Assembly: GCF_000496755.2 (NCBI RefSeq) | Contig: NZ_AYKS02000017.1 | Coordinates: 23,672 to 87,671, forward strand | DNA length: 64,000 nucleotides | Source of the DNA: Serratia sp. DD3 | GTDB lineage: Bacteria > Pseudomonadota > Gammaproteobacteria > Enterobacterales > Enterobacteriaceae | Direction: 5' to 3' | Part shown: positions 1-9,185 of the stretch, one piece after another | Layout of the letters: every line of letters starts with the position of its first letter | How positions within the stretch are numbered: position 1 is the first letter of the stretch | The notes under the pieces: model-generated | Told to the model about the DNA's origin: nothing | Database searches by the model: none | Seen by the model: the letters and a program-made list of their open reading frames with translations, nothing else | Made by a program: the position numbers and the translations under genes

Positions 1-545
1 AACAGAATGTGCTGGGTTGAACCGCAATCCTCACCACTAAGACTGCCACTTTCATTATGACGGAAACGGTTTTCATCGATCAGGAAGAAGCTGACTTCTA
101 CACCCATCGAAGCCGCCCATTTTTCCAGTAAGGTGCATTTTTGTTGCAGGCAGTGACGTTCTTCGTTATCAAGCCAAGATTGGTGACACACCCAAATATC
201 CAGGTCTGAAGTACAACTCTGACCGATTGAGGAGGTACTCCCCATGGAATAGAGACCGGTGATCGGCAGTTCCCCTGAAGCCATCACTTCAAAAGGGCTT
301 CCCCATTTATCTTCTAAATCATTGAGATAGTTTTGTTGAGTTTCATCGGGGGTGTAGAGGCAAATACCATGTGGAACGTTACCATTCAGGTAGCCAGGCA
401 ACAATGGATGATGATGGTGCAATAATGTAGGCAGCAGACTATAGACCCGTTGGAACGCAGGCTTCATGGCTGCCAGAGCGCGCTCAACACGTAATTGGTT
501 GATCGCATCCAGTCTTTGTTTCAGTGTCTCGATGTAGAGGTACAA
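1..545 (-). CDS. cyaA: Adenylate cyclase class I, N-terminal part (cut by window edge)
   Basis: Makes cAMP from ATP, the signal read by CRP. About 181 N-terminal codons are present and the rest lies left of the window. The reading matches the E. coli CyaA N-terminal catalytic half: it has the nucleotidyltransferase motif GSTSSIGQS followed by [12 protein letters not shown], with the metal-binding Asp pair of that fold. The start chosen is TTG at 545, giving [14 protein letters not shown]. coli cyaA also uses UUG, which keeps translation low. It is divergent from hemC, and a CRP-like site lies upstream, as expected for cAMP-CRP feedback on cyaA. Confidence 0.95.
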   Translation of the reverse strand, partial: MYLYIETLKQRLDAINQLRVERALAAMKPAFQRVYSLLPTLLHHHHPLLPGYLNGNVPHGICLYTPDETQQNYLNDLEDKWGSPFEVMASGELPITGLYSMGSTSSIGQSCTSDLDIWVCHQSWLDNEERHCLQQKCTLLEKWAASMGVEVSFFLIDENRFRHNESGSLSGEDCGSTQHIL

Positions 546-640
546 GACGTCTCGCCTGATTGTGCCGATACTTGAAAAAAAACCATATTCCCGGTGCGTC
601 TTTAGTATTAGATAAGTATTTGACGACTTATTATCGGAAA

Positions 641-656
641 CGTGATCAATCTAACA
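641..656 (-). promoter_or_regulatory. Probable CRP site in the cyaA promoter region
   Basis: Read leftward the site is TGTTA-N6-TCACG, two half-sites close to TGTGA-N6-TCACA. It lies about 95 bp upstream of the cyaA TTG start. The sequence and position resemble the known CRP site that represses the main cyaA promoter in E. coli. Binding was not tested. Confidence 0.6.
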
Positions 657-821
657 TCTTGCTGATTGACCGTAAAGCAGCTAAAGAGAACACGCTGCGT
701 TAAAATCCTCCGAAGCGGGGTAGCCACTTCAAATTGTGTGGTTAATTGCCTATGACGGCTAAGGACACAGCCCGCTACTCAGTGGTAGGATGGAGAGCGA
801 GTAATAAAAATGGTAATCCGC

Positions 822-1763
822 ATGCTAGACAAGATTGTTCGAATTGCTACCCGCCAAAGCCCGCTGGCTCTCTGGCAGGCACATTATGTTCGCCAGCATT
901 TACTGGATAATCATCCCGGTTTGCAGGTAGAACTGGTGCCCATGGTCACTCGCGGCGATATTATTTTAGATACGCCGTTGGCCAAGGTGGGTGGAAAAGG
1001 GTTGTTTGTCAAAGAACTTGAGCTGGCTCTGTTGGAAGGGCGGGCAGATATCGCTGTGCACTCAATGAAAGATGTTCCGGTCGATTTTCCGGCTGGTCTG
1101 GGGTTGGTCACCATTTGTGAACGTGACGATCCGCGCGATGCATTCGTTTCCAACCATTTTGCCTCGCTCGAACAACTCCCCCTGGGGAGCCGGGTCGGCA
1201 CCTCCAGCCTACGTCGGCAGTGTCAGTTGCGCCAACGTCGCCCTGATCTGGTGGTGTGTGATCTGCGTGGTAACGTCGGTACCCGGTTGGCGAAACTGGA
1301 TAAGGGTGAGTACGACGCCATTATATTGGCTGTCGCCGGGCTCAAGCGCCTGGGCCTGGAACAGCGTCTAAGCAGCCCAATCAGCCCCGAGCAATCCTTA
1401 CCTGCGGTGGGTCAGGGCGCGGTGGGTATTGAATGTCGCCTTGATGATGAGATAACGCGCGCCTTACTGGCCCCGCTCAATCACCATGAATCCGAAATCC
1501 GTGTCCGAGCGGAACGGGCGATGAATACCCGCCTGGAAGGGGGCTGCCAAGTGCCCATTGGTAGCTATGCGGAACTGACGGGGGAGCAACTGTGGTTGCG
1601 TGCCCTGGTGGGTAGACCCGACGGTAGCCAAATAGTACGTGGGGAACGCCGTGGCCCAGCAGCGATGGCCGAACAGATGGGGGTGGAACTGGCTGAAGAA
1701 CTCCTGGCCGCCGGTGCCCGAGAGATCCTGCATGAGGTTTATCAAGGATATCCCGCCCTATGA
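822..1763 (+). CDS. hemC: Hydroxymethylbilane synthase (porphobilinogen deaminase)
   Basis: Joins four porphobilinogen molecules into hydroxymethylbilane, a cytosolic step of heme and siroheme synthesis. Starting at ATG 822 gives [12 protein letters not shown] and 313 residues, the length of E. coli HemC. An in-frame ATG at 810 would add four residues and cannot be excluded from the ribosome binding site. Catalytic Asp84 lies in HSMKDVP and the dipyrromethane-cofactor Cys242 in EGGCQVPIG. It is first in hemCDXY, its stop overlaps the hemD start by 4 nt, and it is transcribed away from cyaA. Confidence 0.97.
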   Translation: MLDKIVRIATRQSPLALWQAHYVRQHLLDNHPGLQVELVPMVTRGDIILDTPLAKVGGKGLFVKELELALLEGRADIAVHSMKDVPVDFPAGLGLVTICERDDPRDAFVSNHFASLEQLPLGSRVGTSSLRRQCQLRQRRPDLVVCDLRGNVGTRLAKLDKGEYDAIILAVAGLKRLGLEQRLSSPISPEQSLPAVGQGAVGIECRLDDEITRALLAPLNHHESEIRVRAERAMNTRLEGGCQVPIGSYAELTGEQLWLRALVGRPDGSQIVRGERRGPAAMAEQMGVELAEELLAAGAREILHEVYQGYPAL

Positions 1764-2503
1764 CCATTCTGGTAACCCGCCCCTCCCCTAACGGAGAACA
1801 ATTGGTCAGTCGCCTGAGTGCGCTTGGCCGGGTGGCTTATCATGCGCCATTGATCGATTTCGCTCCTGGCGGCGATCTGATCACATTGCCTCAGGCACTA
1901 TTGCAACTGAAAACGGGTGATCTGGTATTCGCTTTGTCGCAACATGCGGTAAGCTATGCCAGCTCAGTGATCAACCGTGCTGGACTTCAATGGCCAGCCC
2001 ACTTGTCCTATTATGCTATTGGTCGTACTACTGCACTGGCGTTACACCATATCAGTAGTCGCTCGGTAGAGTACCCGCGTGAACGCGAAATCAGCGAAGT
2101 CCTGCTGCAGTTGCCTGAATTACAGCAGCTCGCAGGTAAACAGGTGCTGATCATGCGCGGCAACGGGGGCCGGGAGCTCCTTGGCGATACCTTGGCTGAG
2201 CGGGGCGCGGGGGTGAGCTATTATGAATGTTATCAACGTTGCCCGATTCACTACGATGGCAACGAACAAAGTGCTCACTGGCAACGGGCGGGGGTCGATA
2301 CACTGATCGTCACCAGTGGTGAAATGTTACAACGACTTTATACATTAGTTCCTGACTTCTATCGTTCTTCTTGGCTATTACAGTGCCACTTGATAGTTGT
2401 TAGTGAACGTCTGGCTACCCTCGCCCAAGCATTGGGATGGCGCTCAATTCGGGTAGCTGACAACGCAGATAATGACGCGCTGATACGCGCAACAATAACC
2501 TGA
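1760..2503 (+). CDS. hemD: Uroporphyrinogen-III synthase
   Basis: Cyclises hydroxymethylbilane with inversion of ring D to give uroporphyrinogen III. It has 247 residues, the family's usual length, with the two-domain HemD pattern: N-terminal ILVTRP, and a central LIVTSGEML segment in the second lobe. Sequence conservation is low, as is normal for this family, so the context (ATGA overlap with hemC, hemX next) carries weight. Probably co-transcribed as hemCDXY. Confidence 0.95.
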   Translation: MTILVTRPSPNGEQLVSRLSALGRVAYHAPLIDFAPGGDLITLPQALLQLKTGDLVFALSQHAVSYASSVINRAGLQWPAHLSYYAIGRTTALALHHISSRSVEYPREREISEVLLQLPELQQLAGKQVLIMRGNGGRELLGDTLAERGAGVSYYECYQRCPIHYDGNEQSAHWQRAGVDTLIVTSGEMLQRLYTLVPDFYRSSWLLQCHLIVVSERLATLAQALGWRSIRVADNADNDALIRATIT

Positions 2504-2520
2504 CTATGGGATGTGCCACT

Positions 2521-3648
2521 ATGACGGAACAAAATACTCCATCCGCCCCGGTTGAAGAGCCAACCCCGGTGGCCGAGAGAGTCCAGCAACCAGAGACTGA
2601 CAGCCGGAAAAGTAAAAGCGGTAGCGGCCCGGTACTGGGGGCAATTGCTATCGTGCTGGTCATCGCACTGGGAGTGGGAGGCTATTATCACACGCACCAG
2701 CAAGCCCAGGCGTTGATAGCCGCAAACCAGGCATTGCAGCAACAGTTGACGCAGTTGCAACAGAACCAGCAACAGGAAAAGAGTACGCTAGAAGGTTTGG
2801 TACAACAGCAGGCCAAAGCGCTGGATGCCACCAGTGGTGAACAAGCGGCATTAGGCCGTAAATTGAATGAATTGCATGACAAAGTCGCCACTCTCTCCGG
2901 TAATGATGCCAAAACCTGGTTACTGGCTCAGGCTGACTTCCTGATAAAAATGGCGGGTCGCAAACTATGGAATGATCAGGACATTACGACCGCTGCCACG
3001 CTGCTGAAAAGCGCCGATGCCAGCCTGGCGGAAATGAACGACCCCAGTTTGATTGAGATCCGCCGAGCCATTACCGAGGATATTTCGTCACTCGCCGCGG
3101 TAAGCCAAGTTGATTTTGATGGCCTCATTCTGAAAGTTAACCAGCTATCGAACCAAGTGGATAATCTGCGTCTGGCAGATAACCAGCGTGATGGACATCC
3201 TATGGAACAGAACGACAGTCAACTGTCGGGCTCACTGAGCGAATGGCGCCAAAACCTGACCAAGAGCTGGCATACGTTTATGGCGGACTTTATTTCCATC
3301 CGCCGCCGCGATAGCGGTGCTGAACCGTTATTGGCACCGAATCAAGATATCTATCTGCGTGAAAATATCCGTTCGCGCTTGTTGATCGCCGCGCAGGCAA
3401 TACCTCGCCACCAAAATGAGGTATATAAACAGTCGCTGGAAACCGTTTCAACCTGGGTTCGCGCTTATTTCGATGCCAATGATCCAGCAACCAAAGCGTT
3501 TCTGGATGAGTTGGATAGTCTGCTCCAGCAATCAATTTCAATGGATGTACCGAGTCAGCTCAAAAGCCAGCCTCTACTGGAAAAACTGATGCAGACCGAG
3601 GTGCGTAATCTGTTGAGCCAAGCACCTGCTACTCATCAGGAGGGATAA
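2521..3648 (+). CDS. hemX: HemX membrane protein of the hemCDXY operon
   Basis: Single-pass inner-membrane protein of uncertain role; it was once thought to be a uroporphyrinogen III methyltransferase, but it lacks that fold. ATG 2521 is chosen ([10 protein letters not shown], as in E. coli) over the upstream ATG at 2506. It has a charged cytoplasmic N-terminus of about 40 residues, one membrane helix (about 43-62), then a Gln-rich coiled coil to about residue 120. The conserved periplasmic part carries [19 protein letters not shown] and [10 protein letters not shown]. At 375 residues it is slightly shorter than E. coli HemX (393). Confidence 0.93.
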   Translation: MTEQNTPSAPVEEPTPVAERVQQPETDSRKSKSGSGPVLGAIAIVLVIALGVGGYYHTHQQAQALIAANQALQQQLTQLQQNQQQEKSTLEGLVQQQAKALDATSGEQAALGRKLNELHDKVATLSGNDAKTWLLAQADFLIKMAGRKLWNDQDITTAATLLKSADASLAEMNDPSLIEIRRAITEDISSLAAVSQVDFDGLILKVNQLSNQVDNLRLADNQRDGHPMEQNDSQLSGSLSEWRQNLTKSWHTFMADFISIRRRDSGAEPLLAPNQDIYLRENIRSRLLIAAQAIPRHQNEVYKQSLETVSTWVRAYFDANDPATKAFLDELDSLLQQSISMDVPSQLKSQPLLEKLMQTEVRNLLSQAPATHQEG

Positions 3649-3651
3649 GCT

Positions 3652-4845
3652 ATGTTACGCGTGCTATTCCTATTCCTGGTGCTAATTGCCAGTGTCGTGG
3701 TGGGGCCAATGTTGGCCGGTCACCAAGGTTACGTGCTGATCCAAACTGACAATTACAATATTGAAACCAGCCTCACCGGTCTGGTGATTATGGTGATCCT
3801 GCTATTCTTGGTGCTGTTTGTCATTGAATGGATATTACGCCGTATTTTCCATACCGGTGCCCGTACACGCGGCTGGTTCGTTGGCCGCAAACGCAGCCGT
3901 GCTCGCAAACAAACCAAAGCCGCATTGCTCAAGCTGGCAGAAGGTGATTACAAGCAGGTTGAAAAACTGCTGACCCGCAATGCCGATCACGCTGAACAAC
4001 CGGTAGTGAACTACCTGTTGGCCGCAGAAGCCGCCCAACAACGTGGGGATCAGTTCCGTACCAATCAGTATCTGGAACGTGCCGCAGAGGCCGCCGATAC
4101 CGATCAACTGCCCGTAGATATTACTCGTGTACGTCTCCAGTTGGCTCAGGGGGAAAACCACGCAGCACGGCACGGTGTTGACCGTCTGCTGGATCTGGCC
4201 CCCCGTCACCCGGAAGTGTTGCGACTTGCTGAGCAGGCTTATCTAAGCACTGGCGCTTATACGTCTCTGTTGGACATTCTACCTTCGATGAGCAAGATCA
4301 AGCTGCATAGCGAAGAAGAGATCCAGGCTCTAGAACAACAGGCTTATATCGGTCTAATGAATCAGGCAATGGCAGATGAAGGGAGCGATGGGCTGAAGCG
4401 TTGGTGGAAAGATCAGAGTCGTAAAATACGCCATGATGTCTCACTGCAGGTCGCCATGGTAGAACACCTGATTGAGTGTGATGATCATGAGCTGGCACAA
4501 GAGATTGTACTCAGTGGCCTGAAACGTCAGTATGATGACCGATTAGTGTTACTGATCCCACGCCTCAAATCTGACCATCCGGAACAGTTGCAGAAAGCCT
4601 TGCGCCAGCAGATAAAACTGCATGATGCGACTCCATTACTCAACAGCACACTAGGCCAGTTACTGTTGAAAGAGGGTGAATGGCAGCAGGCCAGTGACGC
4701 ATTCCGCGCTGCATTGCAACAGCGCCCTGATGCGCATGATTACGCCTGGTTGGCCGATGCACTGGATAAACTACACCAAGCCGATGAAGCTGCGCAAATG
4801 CGCCGCGAAGGATTAATACTGACGTTGAAGCAAAACGGCGAGTAA
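3652..4845 (+). CDS. hemY: HemY tetratricopeptide membrane protein
   Basis: Inner-membrane protein with two N-terminal helices (about residues 1-20 and 40-62) and a cytoplasmic TPR-like C-terminal domain. It accompanies late heme synthesis genes in gammaproteobacteria; the exact function is not settled, and it is unrelated to the protoporphyrinogen oxidase called HemY in Gram-positives. It has 397 residues against 398 in E. coli. It starts 3 nt after hemX and is the last gene of the operon, with a strong terminator 25 nt beyond its stop. Confidence 0.94.
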   Translation: MLRVLFLFLVLIASVVVGPMLAGHQGYVLIQTDNYNIETSLTGLVIMVILLFLVLFVIEWILRRIFHTGARTRGWFVGRKRSRARKQTKAALLKLAEGDYKQVEKLLTRNADHAEQPVVNYLLAAEAAQQRGDQFRTNQYLERAAEAADTDQLPVDITRVRLQLAQGENHAARHGVDRLLDLAPRHPEVLRLAEQAYLSTGAYTSLLDILPSMSKIKLHSEEEIQALEQQAYIGLMNQAMADEGSDGLKRWWKDQSRKIRHDVSLQVAMVEHLIECDDHELAQEIVLSGLKRQYDDRLVLLIPRLKSDHPEQLQKALRQQIKLHDATPLLNSTLGQLLLKEGEWQQASDAFRAALQQRPDAHDYAWLADALDKLHQADEAAQMRREGLILTLKQNGE

Positions 4846-4870
4846 TCAATCTGTCGGTCTCTAATGAATG

Positions 4871-4900
4871 GCTCAGCACTCAAATGCTGAGCTTTTTTTT
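4871..4900 (+). terminator. Rho-independent terminator of hemCDXY
   Basis: Stem GCTCAGCA (4871-4878) pairs with TGCTGAGC (4885-4892) around a 6-nt loop, followed by eight T residues. It ends the rightward hem transcript and faces the GlmZ terminator that comes from the other side. Confidence 0.9.
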
Positions 4901-4916
4901 GCTCTGGCTGCAGGAC

Positions 4917-5139
4917 AAAAAAAAAGACACTTGCCATCAGGTAAGTGTCTAAAAGAAGCAATCAGGTCTAGGACAACTGAGTCGGTGCCTCACTCAACGT
5001 TATGCCCGGAGTGTGATGGAGTCGTTGCAAGCAACGTTTTCATCGTTCTGGTGGACAATAGGCACCCTAAAATCGGCTCTGCATCATTCCTGGGTTTATG
5101 AAGCCTAAGGCAAACATAAGAAATGGAATGAGCATCTAC
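4917..5139 (-). ncRNA. glmZ: GlmZ small RNA
   Basis: GlmZ is an Hfq-dependent sRNA that activates glmS translation; RapZ and RNase E inactivate it, and the decoy GlmY protects it. The leftward transcript begins GTAGATGCTCATTCC and contains AACGTTGAGTGA, GCACC and AGACCTG, as in E. coli GlmZ. It ends in the terminator hairpin AGACACTTACC...AAGTGTCT (4926-4950) followed by nine U (4925-4917). Length is about 223 nt against about 207 in E. coli. The place just after hemY also matches E. coli. Recognised by memory of the E. coli sequence, not by covariance search. Confidence 0.88.
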
Positions 5140-5151
5140 GTAATAGATAAT

Positions 5152-5165
5152 GCACTTGGCATGCC
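5152..5165 (-). promoter_or_regulatory. Sigma54-type promoter of glmZ
   Basis: Read leftward, TTGGCATGCCAAGTGCA has the GG (5165-5164) and GC (5153-5152) dinucleotides exactly 10 nt apart, the -24/-12 signature of RpoN promoters. They are placed 13 to 26 nt before the inferred GlmZ 5' end at 5139. In Yersinia and other Enterobacterales, glmY and glmZ are transcribed by sigma54 with the activator GlrR. Confidence 0.8.
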
Positions 5166-5293
5166 AACTTATGAAAAATGAGTGCTGATTAAAATAAAAT
5201 CATTTATCTTTATGAATTTTAATGTTTTTTTATTTAAACCCCAACTTCCCCCAAAATAATCGGTTTATCGGGTATTCTCAAATGTGCCCCGCT

Positions 5294-5374
5294 TGTCTCC
5301 TTAAAACGACGAGATAATTGATAATTTATTTTATTGTTTAAAATCATGGTATTATCTGTCTCAAACTGGCGACA
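5294..5374. promoter_or_regulatory. Two GlrR-type activator sites upstream of glmZ
   Basis: TGTC-N10-GACA at 5357-5374 is a perfect match to the palindromic GlrR (YfhA) consensus. TGTC-N10-GACG at 5294-5311 differs in one base. They lie about 155 to 235 bp upstream of the GlmZ 5' end, a normal distance for sigma54 enhancers. The AT-rich stretch between them and the promoter (about 5166-5240) could bend, as with IHF, but I do not claim a specific IHF site. Confidence 0.7.
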
Positions 5375-5569
5375 GCAAACCCAGAGATAAGCGACAAAAG
5401 GAGACAGGTTAGAATTTATCCCCATCTTCCTGCTGGAAAGAGATTGATCGCTTCGATGCTCGTTACAGATTTGGCTATGACTATTACTGATGCCACAGCT
5501 AATGAACACATACCTGTAAACGTCTAAAACCGCCTGTAAACCAGGACTAGCGACTACCCCGCAAGAAAA

Positions 5570-5615
5570 ACACTTTTAAAGACACTTTTAAATGATCCAT
5601 TAAATAACCTACAAT
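5570..5615 (+). promoter_or_regulatory. Candidate promoter and direct-repeat operator of the toxin-antitoxin locus
   Basis: An 11-bp direct repeat ACACTTTTAAA (5570-5580 and 5582-5592) precedes a -10-like TACAAT (5610-5615), about 30 nt before the antitoxin ATG. Antitoxins of this type usually repress their own promoter through repeated operators, so the repeat is a candidate operator. This is inferred from position only. Confidence 0.35.
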
Positions 5616-5643
5616 AAAAATTCAACATAAGAGGAGTAAGACC

Positions 5644-5904
5644 ATGCCATTTCAAGTTTTAACCACCACTGCTGCAAGTATTACCGAACTTAAGCGTGAT
5701 CCAATGGGAACCTTCAATGCAGGTGAAGGGGCGCCTGTCGCCATTCTTAATCGTAACGAACCCGCCTTTTACTGTGTTCCCCCTGCTCTTTATGCACAGT
5801 TCATGGAAATGCTTGAGGATGAGGAGTTGGGCCGGATAGTTGATGAACGAGCAGGTGAACCGGTTATTGAGGTCAATATTGATGACCTACAAGCTGGCAT
5901 TTAA
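5644..5904 (+). CDS. StbD/RelB-like antitoxin of a type II toxin-antitoxin pair
   Basis: 86 residues with the Phd/RelB/StbD pattern: an N-terminal beta strand and helix (FQVLTTTAASITELKR), then EGAPVAILNRNEPAFYCVP, the DNA-binding and dimer part, and an acidic C-terminal tail that would wrap the toxin. It closely resembles plasmid and chromosomal StbD antitoxins. A good ribosome binding site (GAGGAG, 5632-5637) precedes the ATG. The last codons overlap the toxin start at 5882, the standard coupling of these operons. The antitoxin frame is open although its toxin is broken. Confidence 0.88.
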   Translation: MPFQVLTTTAASITELKRDPMGTFNAGEGAPVAILNRNEPAFYCVPPALYAQFMEMLEDEELGRIVDERAGEPVIEVNIDDLQAGI

Positions 5905-6130
5905 TCAATCAGCCCTAAAAGAATGGAAAAAACTGGGGCATACCCTTCAGGAATAATTCAAAAAGAAACTTAAAGAACGGCTAGAAAACCCACGCATTCC
6001 TGCCGCACAACTACATGGGCGCAAAGACCAATATAAAATCAAGCTACGCGGGGCGGGATATAATAGGCTAGTTTACTGCGTTGAAGATGACATTATCACG
6101 GTCACCGTCATTGGTGTGGGTAAACGTTAA
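5882..6130 (+). pseudogene. RelE/StbE-like toxin interrupted by a stop codon
   Basis: The frame starting at ATG 5882 reads as a RelE-superfamily mRNA interferase (MTYKLAFNQSALKEWKKLGH), but codon 25 is TAA (5954-5956) where relatives have Gln (CAA). The downstream frame continues with family sequence (KLKERLENPRIP, AAQLHGRKD, YKIKLRGAGY, then LVYCVEDD and GVGKR) to TAA at 6128. There is also one extra Asn codon inside the usual GYRLVY segment, and the C-terminal tail after GKR is missing. Best read as a decayed toxin; readthrough of the UAA codon is possible but not supported. Confidence 0.85.
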
Positions 6131-6197
6131 AATGATGGCATCTACCACATCACAAAACAGAGAAACTGATCACCGGGAATTTTCTTTATTAGCTCAA

Positions 6198-6290
6198 ACC
6201 TCTTTCGGAGGTGATTACGCACATCCTGTACTCACCCCTTACGGGGCCAACGCCTGGGGCGTTGTTCAAAACTGCTCCAGGCTGTTTTGT
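6198..6290. repeat. Cluster of small palindromes 3' of the tRNA operon
   Basis: Three short palindromes follow one another: ACCTC-TTTCG-GAGGT (6198-6212), CCCC-TTAC-GGGG, and CAACGCC-TGG-GGCGTTG, just beyond the tRNA-Pro terminator. A similar set, including the same ACCTC...GAGGT element, lies beside the second tRNA-Pro at 55303-55409. No coding sequence is seen here. Confidence 0.5.
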
Positions 6291-6313
6291 CTCATCCTCT
6301 TAAACGACAGGCG

Positions 6314-6345
6314 AAAAAAAACCTGCTAAAAAGCAGGTTTTTTCG
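6314..6345 (-). terminator. Terminator of the argX-hisR-leuT-proM tRNA operon
   Basis: Read leftward: AACCTGC, loop TTTTTA, GCAGGTT, then a run of T. It lies 5 nt beyond the CCA end of tRNA-Pro. The same hairpin recurs twice beside the second tRNA-Pro (55248-55276 and 55410-55438). Confidence 0.9.
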
Positions 6346-6349
6346 AATT

Positions 6350-6426
6350 TGGTCGGCGAGAGAGGATTCGAACCTCCGACCCACTGGTCCCAAACCAGTT
6401 GCGCTACCAAGCTGCGCTACTCGCCG
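6350..6426 (-). tRNA. proM: tRNA-Pro(UGG)
   Basis: 77 nt including encoded CCA. It folds as a normal cloverleaf, with a CGGCGAG/CTCGCCG acceptor stem, anticodon loop TTTGGGA (anticodon UGG) and T-arm GGTTCGAATCC. It is last in the leftward operon argX-hisR-leuT-proM, the same order as E. coli. It is identical over all 77 nt to the copy at 55446-55522. Confidence 0.97.
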
Positions 6427-6501
6427 ATTTGATGTTGCTGATACTAGTGAATTTTTAAGCTTATGTCTATGTAAATCTTAAAATTTATTAGACATTTTGT
6501 G

Positions 6502-6588
6502 TGGTGCGAAGAGAGGGACTTGAACCCTCACGTCCGTAAGAACACTAACACCTGAAGCTAGCGCGTCTACCAATTCCGCCACCTTCGC
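6502..6588 (-). tRNA. leuT: tRNA-Leu(CAG)
   Basis: 87-nt class II tRNA with acceptor GCGAAGG/CTTCGC, anticodon loop CTTCAGG (CAG), long variable arm and encoded CCA. Third gene in the operon. E. coli leuT has the same isoacceptor and neighbours. Confidence 0.97.
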
Positions 6589-6643
6589 ACAGTCACAAAA
6601 CAGCTTTTAATTCATCATTTTACGTTAGTCATGCTCTGTAAAA

Positions 6644-6720
6644 TGGGGTGGCTAATGGGACTCGAACCCACGACAACTGGAATCACAATCCAGGGCTCTA
6701 CCAACTGAGCTATAGCCACC
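6644..6720 (-). tRNA. hisR: tRNA-His(GUG)
   Basis: 77 nt with the extra 5' G of tRNA-His (transcript begins GGTGGCTA), anticodon loop ATTGTGA (GUG) and encoded CCA. It is the single-copy hisR in E. coli and is in the same place within the argX operon. Confidence 0.97.
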
Positions 6721-6794
6721 ATTGTTACTTGTTACTTGTTATACTTTACTTCACGCGGTAATCATACCACCGCAGCTCCTGCGCACAAAATTAA

Positions 6795-6871
<77 letters not shown>

Positions 6872-6892
6872 GTAGCGCCGTTGCGGGTGGGG

Positions 6893-6921
6893 ATACTACG
6901 GTTTTAAACCCTTCCTGTCTA
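6893..6921 (-). promoter_or_regulatory. Promoter of the tRNA operon
   Basis: Read leftward: -35 TAGACA (6921-6916), 17-nt spacer, -10 TAGTAT (6898-6893), then a G/C-rich discriminator (CCCCACCCGC). A strong sigma70 promoter with a GC-rich discriminator is the usual arrangement for stringently controlled stable RNA genes. Confidence 0.8.
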
Positions 6922-7065
6922 GTGCTTTTTCTCAGAAATGGTGCGTTTGATTACGCTTTGTTCACTCAACCCGCAGAAAGGCCCCTTCAAGGCTTTTTTA
7001 GCTGCCTGGGTTCCCCACATCGTACCCGCAAACAACCGCAAACAAGAGGTAAGCCCAATAGGGGC

Positions 7066-7806
7066 TCACATCTTGCCGCTATAGTAATAACCGACAAATT
7101 TCAGCAACCGCAACTGACGGCGAATACGGCTTGGTTGGCTGAGCAAGCGGTAAAGCCACTCCAAACCAAGATTTTGCCAAACCTTAGGGGCACGCTTTAC
7201 ATGACCAGTAAACACGTCGTAAGTACCGCCTACGCCCATATACAACGCTTGTGGATGTACCTCACGGCAGTCACGCATCAGGATCTCCTGTTTTGGCGAC
7301 CCCATAGCCACAGTGACAATCGCCGCGCCACTGTCACGAATGCGTTCGAACAGCGCTTCCCGCTGTTCCGGCTTGAAGTAACCGTCCTGGCTCCCCACCA
7401 AATTAACATTCCATTGGTTACGCAGCTTTTGCTCGGTTTCCGCCAATACATCTGGTTTACCCCCTACCAGAAACACCGGTGTGCCCTCCTGCCCGGCCCG
7501 TTGCATCATGGCTTCCCACAAATCCGCCCCCGCCACGCGGGAAACCTGCGCACCAGGATATTTACGGCGGATCGAACGCACGATACTGATACCATCTGCG
7601 TATTTATATTCTGCCTGGTCAAGCAGTCCATGCAGTGCCGGATCGGTTTCCGCATTCAGGATTTTTTCAGCATTCATCGCCACCAGAGTGCCTTGCTTGA
7701 CCTGACCACCCTCAAACAAAAAATCCATACACTGTGCCATATCACGAAATCCCCATAAGCTAAAACCACGTAGCTCATAGTTAGGAACCGAAATGTTTGC
7801 TTCCAT
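7066..7806 (-). CDS. wecG: UDP-ManNAcA transferase (ECA lipid II synthase)
   Basis: Adds N-acetylmannosaminuronate to lipid I (GlcNAc-PP-undecaprenol) on the cytoplasmic membrane face, forming ECA lipid II. 246 residues, as in E. coli WecG; WecG/TagA/CpsF family (GT26) with NAEKI near the N-terminus, [32 protein letters not shown] and VAMGSPKQE motifs. Last gene of the operon, starting 2 nt after wzyE ends. No clear terminator was found between it and the tRNA promoter. Confidence 0.96.
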   Translation of the reverse strand: MEANISVPNYELRGFSLWGFRDMAQCMDFLFEGGQVKQGTLVAMNAEKILNAETDPALHGLLDQAEYKYADGISIVRSIRRKYPGAQVSRVAGADLWEAMMQRAGQEGTPVFLVGGKPDVLAETEQKLRNQWNVNLVGSQDGYFKPEQREALFERIRDSGAAIVTVAMGSPKQEILMRDCREVHPQALYMGVGGTYDVFTGHVKRAPKVWQNLGLEWLYRLLSQPSRIRRQLRLLKFVGYYYSGKM

Positions 7807-7808
7807 TG

Positions 7809-9185
7809 TTACTCTTTCCTTTGCAGAAGAGAGTTGGCAGTCGCCGCCAACCTACGCTTACGCATCACGCGGGCTTTAATCAGCCCAGCAGCATCAAACA
7901 GCCAGTACAGTAATTTTGCCAATACCAGACAAGCACCAAAAATAATACAGAAGAACACCACGCGCGAGACAAAGGAATCTACCCCCTCACGCGCCAACAC
8001 GATGATATTGAACACCGCACCAAAACAGAACCCCTGCAAAATAGCCGCTTTATAGCGGTTCTGCTCATTTCTGCCCAGCTCATACAACCAATCAAACCAC
8101 TTGATAATCAGCCCCACCGCCACGGCACCCAGCGGGATAAACAACCAACCGCCCATCACCACCAGTGACCCAATCAAGGTCGGGGAGATCGCCAACCCGG
8201 AATGGTTATCCAGCACTTCCCAGGTAAAGTAGTTGGCGGTATTCAGCACCAAGTCCGGCCGCCCAGGCCATAGCCAAGTAGGAATGAAAACGTAAAAATC
8301 ACGGGCAATCGGTGCCAGCCCCTGAAAATCAATCTTGTCGTAATTTTGCAATAATAATGCCAAGTTTTCCCAGGGTGAGAAGGTATCTCGTGTCAGGTAA
8401 AGGAAAGTATAGAGTGCCTCCGCACCACGGACATCCAGGCTGTAGCGTTTCAACGCCAGCCAGAACATACCGACAATACCGAACACCCCGGCCGCCACCA
8501 GCATCCACAACGAAATCCAGCCACGCACAATGCCGATAAACAGGAACAATGAGAACGCGATAATGATGTTGGCGCGAGTCCCCCCCACCACCACGTAGGT
8601 CAGAATACCAAAGGCAACCGTCGCCACCAGGAAAGCAAACCAGGCGCGCAGGTCCTGTTTAAGGAAATAGACCACCAGCATCGCCGGGATGAAAAAATAG
8701 AAGAAACGCTTAAGCGCTACTCCCGCCACATCGCTGGAGAAAATCTGGCTATAGGAATTAAGTTTGAATAATAGGAAGCCGTTCTGCATAAAGAATATGC
8801 CAACGGTGCCCATGGCCACCAAGGCCAACAGTATCCAGGTCAGGTTGGTTTCCACACGGTTCATGGTAAACAGCGGCTTATGCGACTGTTGTTTGCTGCG
8901 TTTACGCAACCGCGTCTTGTAGCTAACGTAGTAAATCGCATAAAAGCTGGTGGCGGAAAGAATGGCATACAGCAGATATTCTACCGGGACCACCGCCACA
9001 TCAAACTGGAAAACCAGCAGGCAAGTCAGTGGAAAACCGAAGTAAAACGTCAACAGATAGAGCAGAGAAAAAAAGACATTAAAATTAAATCGTACACGCC
9101 GAAACTCCTGATACGTCAGGAACAGGACAAACAGCGCGCCAATCAAATAGACGACAAACAACCCACCAAACTGCGCCAGGGTCAT
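7809..9185 (-). CDS. wzyE: ECA repeat-unit polymerase
   Basis: Polymerises flipped ECA trisaccharide units on the periplasmic side of the inner membrane, with chain length set by WzzE. 458 residues (E. coli 450), strongly hydrophobic, with about 11 predicted membrane helices, a large periplasmic loop ([17 protein letters not shown] region) and basic C-terminal tail. It overlaps wecF by 4 nt (ATGA), indicating translational coupling. Confidence 0.95.
   Translation of the reverse strand: MTLAQFGGLFVVYLIGALFVLFLTYQEFRRVRFNFNVFFSLLYLLTFYFGFPLTCLLVFQFDVAVVPVEYLLYAILSATSFYAIYYVSYKTRLRKRSKQQSHKPLFTMNRVETNLTWILLALVAMGTVGIFFMQNGFLLFKLNSYSQIFSSDVAGVALKRFFYFFIPAMLVVYFLKQDLRAWFAFLVATVAFGILTYVVVGGTRANIIIAFSLFLFIGIVRGWISLWMLVAAGVFGIVGMFWLALKRYSLDVRGAEALYTFLYLTRDTFSPWENLALLLQNYDKIDFQGLAPIARDFYVFIPTWLWPGRPDLVLNTANYFTWEVLDNHSGLAISPTLIGSLVVMGGWLFIPLGAVAVGLIIKWFDWLYELGRNEQNRYKAAILQGFCFGAVFNIIVLAREGVDSFVSRVVFFCIIFGACLVLAKLLYWLFDAAGLIKARVMRKRRLAATANSLLQRKE

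Noticed and set aside
560..703. 47-codon rightward frame (TTG start) between cyaA and hemC with protein-like text
   Set aside because: It has no ribosome binding site, overlaps the CRP-like site and the cyaA promoter region, and I recognise no family.
5234..5509. 91-codon leftward frame upstream of glmZ
   Set aside because: It covers the glmZ activator sites, has no clear ribosome site and looks like chance coding in AT-rich DNA.
6960..7000. Rho-independent terminator after wecG
   Set aside because: GGCC/GGC pairing with T residues is present on one strand, but the stem is short and mismatched.
6922..7758. 278-codon rightward frame antisense to wecG
   Set aside because: It is the mirror of a conserved gene with no family features.
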